64,000 nt of DNA from Betaproteobacteria bacterium. GTDB lineage: Bacteria; Pseudomonadota; Gammaproteobacteria; Burkholderiales; SG8-41. The notes under the pieces are model-generated. The model did not search any database. It had not been told where the DNA came from and saw nothing but the letters and a program-made list of their open reading frames with translations. Where the stretch lies: positions 1 through 64,000 of the forward strand of contig JAKFUS010000015.1 of the NCBI GenBank assembly GCA_021732605.1. Reading direction: 5' to 3'. Both the position numbers and the translations under genes were made by a program. This document shows, piece by piece, positions 50,953 through 58,305 of this stretch. Positions within the stretch are counted from its first letter, which is position 1; every line of letters begins with the position of its first letter.

Positions 50953-51975
50953 ATGACTGTCCTACCGCGATTTTTCCCGGCCTGCCTTTGCGCCGCTCAT
51001 GCCGCCGCTTACGCCGCCGCTTTGTTGCTGACCGGCCTTGCCGCAACGGCCAGCGCGGCAACACCCGCCACCCGCGGCGTTTATCCCGACCGCCCGATCC
51101 GCCTGCTGATCGCCCAGGCGGCAGGCGGCAATGCCGACATCATCGCCCGCGCACTGGCCGAAGGCCTCGCTGAACGCCTCGGCCAGAACGTCGTCGCCGA
51201 CAACCGCGGCGGCGCCAGCGGCATCATCGCCACTGAACTCGCGGTGCGCGCCGCGCCCGATGGCTACACGCTGTTGCTGGTACCCAGCTCTTTTGGCGTC
51301 AATCCCGCCGCCAACCGCAAGCTGCCCTATGACCAGTTACGCGATCTCGCGCCCATCACGCTGGTCGCCAGCGCACCCAATGTACTGGTGGTCGGCCCCG
51401 CGCTGCCGATCAAATCGGTCGCTGAATTGATCAAAGCCGCCAAAGCCAATCCCGGCAAACTCACCTACGGCTCCTCGGGAAATCTGGGTTCTCCACATCT
51501 GGCCGGTGAGCTGTTCGAACTGATGACCGGCACCGACATGGTCCATGTGCCCTACAAAGGCGCCGCCGCGGGTTTGGTAGACCTGATCGGCGGCCGCATC
51601 TCGCTGACCTTTGCCAGCCTGCCCAGCGCCATCGCCCACATCCGTGCCGGCCGCCTGCACGCGATCGCGGTGACCAGCGAAAAACGTTTCCCGCTGACTC
51701 CCGAACTGCCCACGATGGCGGAATCCGGCCTGCCCGGTTTTGAAACCACCGCCTGGCAGGGACTGATCGCACCGGCCCGCACGCCAGCCGCGATCATCAA
51801 GCGCCTCAACACCGAAGCCGTGGCAGTGATCAACCAACCCGCCATGCGCGACCGCATGATCCAGAACGGCGCAATCCCCGTCGGCAGTACGCCGGAAGAA
51901 CTGTGGGACTTCGCGCGCAAACAAATCGAGAAATGGGGCAAGGTCATCAAGGCTGCAGGCATTACTCCGAACTGA
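50953..51975 (+). CDS. Bug-family periplasmic substrate-binding protein
   Basis: A 340-residue receptor with a long Ala-rich signal peptide (residues 1-36, CAAHAAAYAAALLLTGLAAT) and mature start YPDRPIRLLIAQAAGGNAD. Its first loop is QAAGGNADIIAR and its second YKGAAAGLVDLIGGR, both Ala variants of the standard. GGAGGAG lies nine bases before the ATG. It is followed 56 bases later by a CoA transferase, with heptamer units in between, so receptor and activating enzyme form one operon. Confidence 0.93.
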   Translation: MTVLPRFFPACLCAAHAAAYAAALLLTGLAATASAATPATRGVYPDRPIRLLIAQAAGGNADIIARALAEGLAERLGQNVVADNRGGASGIIATELAVRAAPDGYTLLLVPSSFGVNPAANRKLPYDQLRDLAPITLVASAPNVLVVGPALPIKSVAELIKAAKANPGKLTYGSSGNLGSPHLAGELFELMTGTDMVHVPYKGAAAGLVDLIGGRISLTFASLPSAIAHIRAGRLHAIAVTSEKRFPLTPELPTMAESGLPGFETTAWQGLIAPARTPAAIIKRLNTEAVAVINQPAMRDRMIQNGAIPVGSTPEELWDFARKQIEKWGKVIKAAGITPN

Positions 51976-51989
51976 TCCGCTACCCCATC

Positions 51990-52011
51990 AATCCTCACTC
52001 CTCAATCCTGA
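51990..52011 (+). repeat. Short heptamer repeat (ATCCTCACTCCTCAATCCTG)
   Basis: Three units of the same ATCCTCA/CTCCTCA family as the array at 33250-33319, here in opposite orientation to the coding direction, in the spacer between the Bug gene and the CoA transferase. Confidence 0.65.
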
Positions 52012-52031
52012 ACCCAGATGGAACAATCACT

Positions 52032-53228
52032 GTGACCTCCACCAACACCGGCCCCCTCTCCCGTTTCACCGTCCTCGACCTCACCCGCGCCCGCTCCGGC
52101 CCCACCGCCGTGCGCCAGCTCGCTGACTGGGGCGCCAAGGTCATCAAGATTGAAGAACTCGGCGAACAGGACGGCGACGGCAGCCCCTTCGATAAACGCC
52201 ACGGCCCGGATTTCCAGAACCTGCATCGCAACAAGCGCAGCATCACGCTAAATTTAAAGGCGCCCGAAGGCGTGGCGGTGTTCAAAAAAATGGCGGCCAC
52301 TGCAGACGTCATCGTCGAAAACTATCGGCCGAAAGTAAAAGACCGCCTCGGCATCGATTACGAAACCATCCGCAAGATCAACCCGCGCATTGTCTACGGC
52401 AGCATCAGCGGCTTCGGCCAGGACGGCCCCTACGCCGACCGCCCCGGCCTCGACCAGGTCGCACAGGGCATGAGCGGCCTGATGTCGGTCACCGGCCTGC
52501 CGGGCCAGGGCCCCGTGCGCGCCGGCATCGCCATCGGTGACTCCAGCGCCGGCATGTTCCTCGCCTTCGGCATCGTCACCGCGCTGCTCGACCGCGAACA
52601 CACGGGTGTCGGGCAATGGGTGCATACCTCCCTGCTGCAAGCGCTGATCGCAATGACTGATTTCCAGGCCGCGCGCTGGACGGTCTCCGGAGAAGTCGCA
52701 GGACAAGCCGGCAACAACCACCCCACCGCCATTCCCACCGGCACCTACAAAACCGCCGACGGCCATATCAACATCGCCGGCAGCGGCACGCTGTTCAACC
52801 GCCTGTGCAAGGCCGTCGGTCTGCCCGACCTGCCCAAGGATCCGGATTATTCCTCATCGAAAATCCGTTCAAAAAACCGCGAGGCGCTGAACAAAATCAT
52901 TGCAGCGCAGATCGAAAAACGCACTTCTGCGGAATGGATCGCATCACTCAATGAAGCCGGTGTGCCCTGCGGCCCGATTTACAAAATGAACGAGGTGTTT
53001 GCCGATCCGCAGGTGCAGCACCTGGGCATCGCGGCGCCGGTGAAGCATTACCAGTTGGGCGACATCCGGGTGGTCAAGAACGGCATCAACTTTTCGAAGA
53101 CGCCGTTTGCCGTACGTAATCCGGCGCCGGATCGGGGAGCGGAGACGGACGAGATACTGAAGGAATATGGTTACGGCGAGGCAGAAATTGCGAAAATGAA
53201 GGCTGCCGATATCACCACCAGCAGTTAA
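52032..53228 (+). CDS. CaiB/BaiF family (class III) CoA transferase
   Basis: A 398-residue class III CoA transferase: LSRFTVLDLTRARSGPTAV, GAKVIKIEE, ENYRPKVKDRLGIDYE, SGFGQDGPY and the catalytic Asp170 in GIAIGDSSAG. The GTG at 52032 is the best in-frame start; the ATG at 52018 is out of frame. It is the third class III CoA transferase of the window and the only one placed straight behind a Bug receptor. The AT-rich spacer after its stop contains an IHF-consensus sequence at about 53243-53255. Confidence 0.92.
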   Translation: MTSTNTGPLSRFTVLDLTRARSGPTAVRQLADWGAKVIKIEELGEQDGDGSPFDKRHGPDFQNLHRNKRSITLNLKAPEGVAVFKKMAATADVIVENYRPKVKDRLGIDYETIRKINPRIVYGSISGFGQDGPYADRPGLDQVAQGMSGLMSVTGLPGQGPVRAGIAIGDSSAGMFLAFGIVTALLDREHTGVGQWVHTSLLQALIAMTDFQAARWTVSGEVAGQAGNNHPTAIPTGTYKTADGHINIAGSGTLFNRLCKAVGLPDLPKDPDYSSSKIRSKNREALNKIIAAQIEKRTSAEWIASLNEAGVPCGPIYKMNEVFADPQVQHLGIAAPVKHYQLGDIRVVKNGINFSKTPFAVRNPAPDRGAETDEILKEYGYGEAEIAKMKAADITTSS

Positions 53229-53302
53229 ATAATATTTCAATAAAATCAAATGGTTATATTATACCCTCCGCCTCTTTTCTAGAACATCCTTGGTAGCACT
53301 GG

Positions 53303-53354
53303 TCACCGCGCTTTCACGGCGGTAACCCGGGTTCAAATCCCCGCGGAAACGCCA
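53303..53354 (+). tRNA. Degenerate tRNA-Glu (TTC) 3' portion, probable attachment-site remnant
   Basis: CACCGCGCTTTCACGGCGG, TAAC, then GGGTTCAAATCCCC and GGAAACGCCA closely follow the 3' 50 bases of tRNA-Glu, with anticodon TTC at 53313-53315. The anticodon stem has one mismatch (G-G), the T stem another. No complementary 5' acceptor strand is found, so it is not a functional tRNA. Confidence 0.7.
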
Positions 53355-53407
53355 AGCCCCGCCATGGCCAGTTTGTGCCGTGTTCTCGTATTTGCTAACA
53401 TTCAACC

Positions 53408-53734
53408 ATGGCATTCGAGATCGAATACTTCCATGCCCGCGTACTGGCGGAGATCGAATCCTGGCCTGTTGATGTCGTCGCCGACTATGCGCGACTGATC
53501 GAACTGCTGACTGAACACGGCCCCAGCCTTCGACTGCCACACTCGCGCGCCTTTGGCGAAGGTCTGTTCGAATTGCGGCCCCGGGGCCGATCCGGTATAG
53601 GCCGGGCGTTTTACTGTTTTGTAATCAACAGACGCATCGTCGTATTGCATGCGTTCATCAAGAAATCCCAGCAGACACCGGAACATGAATTGAAATTGGC
53701 GCGCAGGCGCCTGAAGGAGATCAAAAATGGCTGA
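53408..53734 (+). CDS. HigB/RelE-like toxin (type II toxin-antitoxin)
   Basis: A 108-residue RelE/HigB-superfamily (phage Gp49-like) toxin expected to cut mRNA on ribosomes. Segments are EIESWPVDVVADYARLIELL, SRAFGEGLFELRPRG and IGRAFYCFVINRRIVVLHAFIKKSQQTP, the last containing the basic strand and the conserved F-x-K. It overlaps the antitoxin gene by eight bases, with the toxin first, as in higBA. Its 5' end lies 54 bases after the tRNA-Glu remnant. Confidence 0.87.
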   Translation: MAFEIEYFHARVLAEIESWPVDVVADYARLIELLTEHGPSLRLPHSRAFGEGLFELRPRGRSGIGRAFYCFVINRRIVVLHAFIKKSQQTPEHELKLARRRLKEIKNG

Positions 53735-54044
53735 ACTGAAATACAAACCCGTGTCCCACAACCACAAGGCGTTTCTGGCCAAGGCCGGTGCCCGCAAGGG
53801 GTTTGCCGAAGCCTATAAGGCCCTCGAGCTCGAATATCAGGTCGCGGACCAGATGCTCAAGGCACGTTCCCGTGCCGGCCTTACGCAGGATGCCGTCGCC
53901 GAAAAAATGGGAACTACGAAAAGCGCCATCTCCAGGCTGGAATCCGCCGGGAAACATGCGCCCTCGCTGGCAACACTCAAACGTTATGCACGTGCAGTCG
54001 GATGTGAGCTGCAGGTCAAGCTGGTGCCACAGAAAACAGCCTGA
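53727..54044 (+). CDS. HigA-like antitoxin (XRE family helix-turn-helix)
   Basis: A 105-residue antitoxin with a C-terminal XRE HTH (LKARSRAGLTQDAVAEKMGTTKSAISRLE, split here as AGLTQDAVAEKMG and TTKSAISRLE) and a basic end. Its N-terminal 40 residues (KYKPVSHNHKAFLAKAGARK) likely bind the toxin. It should autoregulate its own operon. Together with the toxin it forms the left part of the island bounded by tRNA-like fragments. Confidence 0.87.
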   Translation: MAELKYKPVSHNHKAFLAKAGARKGFAEAYKALELEYQVADQMLKARSRAGLTQDAVAEKMGTTKSAISRLESAGKHAPSLATLKRYARAVGCELQVKLVPQKTA

Positions 54045-54121
54045 TGACGACCATCAGTAACGCATAGGGCTGACGACTCCCGTAAAACGAACCAAAATCC
54101 TAGCTGCCCGGCTGGGTTTCT

Positions 54122-54787
54122 TCAACTCGCCTTCTTAGACGCAGCCTTGGGTTTCTTTGCTGCACCTGATGCCCCTTTTAGCGCGAGCACATTGCAAACC
54201 AATCTCTCCCCCTGAAACCGCGCAGCGGTTGCGGTTGCAAGATACTGAACAACCATTATCCAGAGCGCAAATTTCGCTGCTTCTGTCGCAGCGCCGACTG
54301 CAAGTAGCGTTACGGGCGCGACGATCATCAAGATAAAAGATAACGCCGCCAAGTCGCGGAAGAGAAGAAAATGCCTGTGCGCTTGCGACACTCCGGCGTC
54401 ACCTTCAACCTGCTTAAAAAGCCTATACCAAAGTGTGTTCTGGTCGCGCGGCGTTTCGGGAAACTGCCCGACCACCATACGCAGCCGCTCGATATCAATA
54501 CGCGAATCTTTGTGTACGAATGTCAAGAAAGCCCGATGACCTGGAAGCACTTCCTTTATGCGCCAGAAAACAAGAACTGCTTTTGCATCTGACGGCACCA
54601 GCGATGTGAGCAAGAGTACCGCTACCGGCACAAATGCAGCACCGCCAAGCCGAGATCCAGACGACAACCATGACGCCGCTTGATCTACTACCGATGGAAA
54701 AGCGAACGCCACTAAGGCCAGAGCATCAGCAACCGCAACGCCCCAGACCCAAGTAGCGTTCTGCGCCTTGAGCGCGCCTTTCGTCAC
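54122..54787 (-). CDS. Four-TM protein of unknown function, partner of the MBL-fold gene
   Basis: A 221-residue membrane protein. Helices are at about 13-34, 48-65, 143-166 and 170-188. Between helices 2 and 3 is a soluble region with LVFWRIKEVLPGHRAF and DSRIDIERL. The end is lysine-rich (ASGAAKKPKAASKKAS). It overlaps the MBL-fold gene by four bases (ATGA) and must be translated with it. Small multi-TM partners of enzymatic proteins are frequent effectors in anti-phage systems, but no known family is recognised. Confidence 0.65.
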   Translation of the reverse strand: MTKGALKAQNATWVWGVAVADALALVAFAFPSVVDQAASWLSSGSRLGGAAFVPVAVLLLTSLVPSDAKAVLVFWRIKEVLPGHRAFLTFVHKDSRIDIERLRMVVGQFPETPRDQNTLWYRLFKQVEGDAGVSQAHRHFLLFRDLAALSFILMIVAPVTLLAVGAATEAAKFALWIMVVQYLATATAARFQGERLVCNVLALKGASGAAKKPKAASKKAS

Positions 54788-55659
54788 GCAGCCCTTTGAG
54801 CGTATTTGTCTTTGACGGCGGTAGTACGAAACCCCTCGGCGTTGACGACAAAAATAATATCGCCGTCAGTTCGCGTCGTGAGGACATGCCGCCGACGCAA
54901 CTGATTACCGCAAGTTACCGGAATTCCGTTTGAACTGAGCAAAACGTCCCGGTAATCTGGGACGGTTTCTTGCGATTTGTATTGGATTCCGGTATCCGAA
55001 ATCACAACCACCTGCGGCTTAAAATAATTAAATATATCCTCGCAAAAACCGCTTGCGCGTCCATGATGCGACGCCATGAGGACATCGGTGTTCTTCAACT
55101 CCGCAGCAAAAGCTGGGATCTTCAAAAGCGCCTGCCAACCCGCTTTTTCCAGGTCGCCGGGAAAGAGGAACTTTACTCCGGCGTACTCGATAAACGTAGC
55201 CATGCTTAAGTTGTTCGTATCGGAGAAACTGGGAAACTGATTGCAGAACGTTTTACAGGTAACGCCCCCCATCGCATCGTTGAATGGCACGGCCGTGCCA
55301 TTGTAGGACTCATGCATTTCGATGAAATGAGCAACGCCAGCGCACAGCGGCCCTTCCGCTTCTTTGAGAACGCGCAATGCAGGTGCGCTGGGCGATCCAT
55401 TCCGCACAAGCACCTCGACATGTACACCGTGCTCTCGCAGCCCGGCAAGGTCGCTCAGGTGATCGCGATCAGCGTTTGTCACGAAGAAGTAGTTAAGCTT
55501 CTCCAACTTCAGGTTGCGACGAATGAATTCGCTTGGACGCCAGCCGGTGCTGCTGTTATGGCCGCAGTCGATCATAGCCACGTTGCCGTTAGGCGCCTGC
55601 ATAATGGCGCACGCGCCATGCTCAACATCAAAAACCCGAAGAATCAGTTCATCAGCCAT
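54784..55659 (-). CDS. Metallo-beta-lactamase-fold protein (ComEC-like) with altered metal motif
   Basis: A 291-residue MBL-fold protein of the ComEC/Rec2 C-domain type. It has LRVFDVEHGACAIMQAP, NVAMIDCGHNSSTGW, LFPGDLE and ASHHG in order. The first metal motif HxHxDH reads NADRDH (residues 62-67), so both leading His are lost while Asp66 and His67 remain. It is therefore either a single-metal enzyme or an inactive sensor. No DNA-uptake domain is fused. AAAGGA lies upstream of the ATG. It overlaps the 4TM gene and converges on the toxin-antitoxin pair. Confidence 0.8.
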   Translation of the reverse strand: MADELILRVFDVEHGACAIMQAPNGNVAMIDCGHNSSTGWRPSEFIRRNLKLEKLNYFFVTNADRDHLSDLAGLREHGVHVEVLVRNGSPSAPALRVLKEAEGPLCAGVAHFIEMHESYNGTAVPFNDAMGGVTCKTFCNQFPSFSDTNNLSMATFIEYAGVKFLFPGDLEKAGWQALLKIPAFAAELKNTDVLMASHHGRASGFCEDIFNYFKPQVVVISDTGIQYKSQETVPDYRDVLLSSNGIPVTCGNQLRRRHVLTTRTDGDIIFVVNAEGFRTTAVKDKYAQRAA

Positions 55660-56041
55660 TTTGAATTCCTTTAATTTAAAAAAGGGAAAAAGGGCTGATC
55701 ACTGTAGGCGGATAGAACTTGCGCTTTGAGGGACTTACCCCAATGTGCGTTATAGCACAGACAATTTCCCGGACGCAACTAATGTAAAGTTAGTGATTGC
55801 CAACCACAAAATGTGGCGCTGTAGATATATACAGTGACAAGTAAATAAGCTGAAATGCAGAAAAACTTTCTAGCTCAGTCGGTAGCGTCCCTTGCAGCCG
55901 TACTGTTCAAGATCATCGGCGCATAGGAATAATTGGGGTCGGTGTAACCAGTCGGCTACGAAGAATTGAAGCGGTGATTCCCGTGAAACAAACCCAAACC
56001 CGACGCTACGACGTAGCAGCCCGGTTACACTGAGAGGTAGC
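55660..56041. other. 382-base region without a gene
   Basis: It holds the Shine-Dalgarno of the MBL-fold gene (minus strand, AAAGGA near 55667), a small inverted repeat ACTAATGTAAAGTTAGT near 55779, an AT-rich stretch near 55820-55870, and the tRNA-like D-arm fragment at 55871-55887. No plausible ORF above 60 codons with family similarity is seen. Confidence 0.6.
55863..55905 (+). other. tRNA 5'-half-like remnant
   Basis: TAGCTCAGTCGGTAGCG (55871-55887) matches the conserved position 8-22 region and D arm of many tRNAs (as in tRNA-Lys and tRNA-Phe). No T arm or acceptor 3' strand follows. It forms the right counterpart of the tRNA-Glu remnant at 53303-53354. Confidence 0.5.
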
Positions 56042-56890
56042 ATGCTGATTGTCGATTCACAGGTCCATATCTGGGCGGCCAACACCCCCGAGCGTCCATG
56101 GCCTGCCCGCCATAAGCCGCATCGACCGGAACCCTTTTCCAGCAGCGATCTGTTGCGTGAGATGGATGCTGCAGGCGTTGACGCAGCAGTCATTGTGCCG
56201 CCCTCCTGGGAGGGAGAACGCAATGACCTCGCACTGGAGGCGGCACGGCTGCATCCGCATCGCTTTGCGGTCGTGGGCCGGATGGATATTGATGCGCCTT
56301 CGTCGCACAGCGCGCTGAAGAACTGGCGCAGTCAGCCCGGCATGCTGGGGCTGCGTCTCGCATTCAACACGCCGCGCATGTTATCGATGCTGAATGAAGG
56401 TCAGTTCGAATGGCTGTGGACCGCAGCCGAAGAAGCCGGAATTCCCGTCATGGTGCGGGTTCTGCATCCACTGGTGCATCACATTGATGCCGTGGCCGGG
56501 CGGCACCCCGGGCTCAGGCTGGTGATGGATCACATGGCGATGCCGATGGAACTGAAGGATGATGCTGCCTTCGCAGAAATCGACAAACTGCTGATCTTGA
56601 GCAAACGGCCCAATGTCGCCGTCAAGGCCAGCGGACTGCCTTACTACAGCACGCATCCCTATCCTTACAAAAACATCCTCCCGCATTTTCGACGGGTATA
56701 CGACGCTTTTGGACCGCAGCGGATTTTCTGGGGTACCGACCTCACCAAACTGTCCTGCAGCTATCGCCAAGCCGTCACCTTGTTTACCGAGGATATTCCC
56801 TGGCTTGCTGAAGAAGACAAGGACTGGATCATGGGAAGCGCGCTGTGCGCATGGCTGGACTGGAAACTGCCACAGACAAAACGCGGATGA
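56042..56890 (+). CDS. Amidohydrolase family 2 (TIM-barrel hydrolase) protein
   Basis: A 282-residue metal-dependent hydrolase of the amidohydrolase-2/COG3618 type. It has MLIVDSQVHIW with QVH in place of HxH, VVIVPPSWEGE-like core (AAVIVPPSWEG), LVMDHMAMP with the barrel His, and FWGTDLTKL with the catalytic Asp. The family covers lactonases and carboxylases or decarboxylases. It stands just right of the island, is monocistronic, and converges on the MFS gene. The substrate is unknown. Confidence 0.85.
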   Translation: MLIVDSQVHIWAANTPERPWPARHKPHRPEPFSSSDLLREMDAAGVDAAVIVPPSWEGERNDLALEAARLHPHRFAVVGRMDIDAPSSHSALKNWRSQPGMLGLRLAFNTPRMLSMLNEGQFEWLWTAAEEAGIPVMVRVLHPLVHHIDAVAGRHPGLRLVMDHMAMPMELKDDAAFAEIDKLLILSKRPNVAVKASGLPYYSTHPYPYKNILPHFRRVYDAFGPQRIFWGTDLTKLSCSYRQAVTLFTEDIPWLAEEDKDWIMGSALCAWLDWKLPQTKRG

Positions 56891-56967
56891 TGAATTGCCG
56901 GTCCCCGGGTAATTCATGACCTGAATGTGCGTATATTTTTGCTGCGCAAATTACTTCAGAGTCAAAC

Positions 56968-58218
56968 TCAGACCGTAACGGCGACAGGCACTGGGTGTTT
57001 ATGTCGCGGCAGCCACAGCGCCAGCGGGATGGCGAGGAATCCGATCGCAGAAGCCACGAGTATGGCCGCGGTGTAATTGCCAGAGTGGTCAAACAGCGCA
57101 CCTCCGAGCCAGCCGCCCAGGGCCATGCCGGTGCTGCCGCCGATCATCTGGAAGGAAAAAATCGAACTCAGTGGCGCCTTCGCGCCGAACATCTGCCGGT
57201 TGATGATCGGGAATCCAACCATCTCGCCGCCGTAACAAATGCCGAAAAACACCGCGAAGGCATAGAAGTGCCAGACCTCCGTGGCAAACAGCAGCAGCAG
57301 GATCGACAGGCTCTGGCCGAAGATCGCCCCGGAAAGAATGGTCCGCCCGCCGAAACGTTCAGTGAGCAGCGAAAAACTGAACCGGCTGAAAATCGATACG
57401 CCGGCGATGGTGCTGAGCACACCTGCCGCCTGCAGGCCCGGAATTCCGTGGTGGGTAGCCATCGAAACGCCGTGCGCAAGAATCACCGCATGTCCGGCGC
57501 AGCCGAGGTGGTGGCATCCCATCAGCAGCCATACCGGCCTGCTGGAAAGCACCGAGCGCATGTTGACGGCCGGGCCGGACACCTGCTTCTCATGCGCCGC
57601 GTCCTCGGCACCATAGGCGGTCAGCCCCATCTCGGCCGGACTGGTCCGTATGAACCAGGAAAAGAACAGAAGAATCGCGCCGAAGGCGAAGCCGAACACC
57701 AGGAACGCCGACTCCCAGCCGCGGTTCTCGATCATCCAGCGGAACAACAGCGCAAAAACCACCGGACCAAGTCCAAGCCCGGCCCAGTAAAAGCCGAGCG
57801 CGAGCCCCATTTTCTTATGGAACCAGCGGGTGATGATGACCGGCAGCAACACTACGAAGGCCGCGTTGCCGAGGGCGCCAACGAACACGCCGTAAATTAC
57901 ATAGAGATGCCACAACTCCTGGATCATGCCGAGCATCACCGTGCCCACAGAAATCATCAGCGATGCGCCGAGCATCAGCGCGCGTGCGCTGAAGCGGTCG
58001 CCAAGCCAGCCGAACACCAGCATCGCCGGCATGCTGCACAGGAAGGCCAATGAGTAGGCAAGCCCGATGTCGCCGCGTTTCCAGTCGAATTTTTCGACCA
58101 GCGGATCAACGAGAACTGCGAACGATGCTGAATCAGCGCGGCTGATGACACCCAACACACAGGCCGCCGCGAGAATGATCCAGGCGTGATGCACCCCGTA
58201 TTTCCGAAGCACGGTCAT
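56968..58218 (-). CDS. MFS transporter (oxalate/formate antiporter-like group)
   Basis: A 416-residue 12-helix major facilitator transporter. Its N-terminal half has ADSASFAVLVDPLVEKFDW and FGWLGDRFSARALML with the A-like motif between TM2 and TM3. The C-terminal half carries FSLLTERFGGRTIL (second A-like motif). It resembles the carboxylate uptake MFS group (OFA/MCT-like). The ATG at 58218 has GGGAG nine bases upstream. Placed beside tcuAB, it may import the tricarboxylate they oxidise. Confidence 0.88.
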   Translation of the reverse strand: MTVLRKYGVHHAWIILAAACVLGVISRADSASFAVLVDPLVEKFDWKRGDIGLAYSLAFLCSMPAMLVFGWLGDRFSARALMLGASLMISVGTVMLGMIQELWHLYVIYGVFVGALGNAAFVVLLPVIITRWFHKKMGLALGFYWAGLGLGPVVFALLFRWMIENRGWESAFLVFGFAFGAILLFFSWFIRTSPAEMGLTAYGAEDAAHEKQVSGPAVNMRSVLSSRPVWLLMGCHHLGCAGHAVILAHGVSMATHHGIPGLQAAGVLSTIAGVSIFSRFSFSLLTERFGGRTILSGAIFGQSLSILLLLFATEVWHFYAFAVFFGICYGGEMVGFPIINRQMFGAKAPLSSIFSFQMIGGSTGMALGGWLGGALFDHSGNYTAAILVASAIGFLAIPLALWLPRHKHPVPVAVTV

Positions 58219-58305
58219 CGAAATGCTCTCCCCCAAAGGATGCTGACGGGCATGAAACCCATCAACCCTCTAAGTATTTGTTTTTAAATGCTATTTAACG
58301 CTAAC

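Noticed and set aside
53280-53354. Intact tRNA-Glu gene
   Set aside because: No complementary 5' acceptor strand is found, and the anticodon and T stems have mismatches, so only a degenerate 3' portion is supported.
53259-53540. Minus-strand protein of 93 residues
   Set aside because: It is the translation of a tRNA-like remnant plus the reverse of the toxin gene; the GDLNPGYRRE-type sequence is the usual product of misread tRNA DNA.
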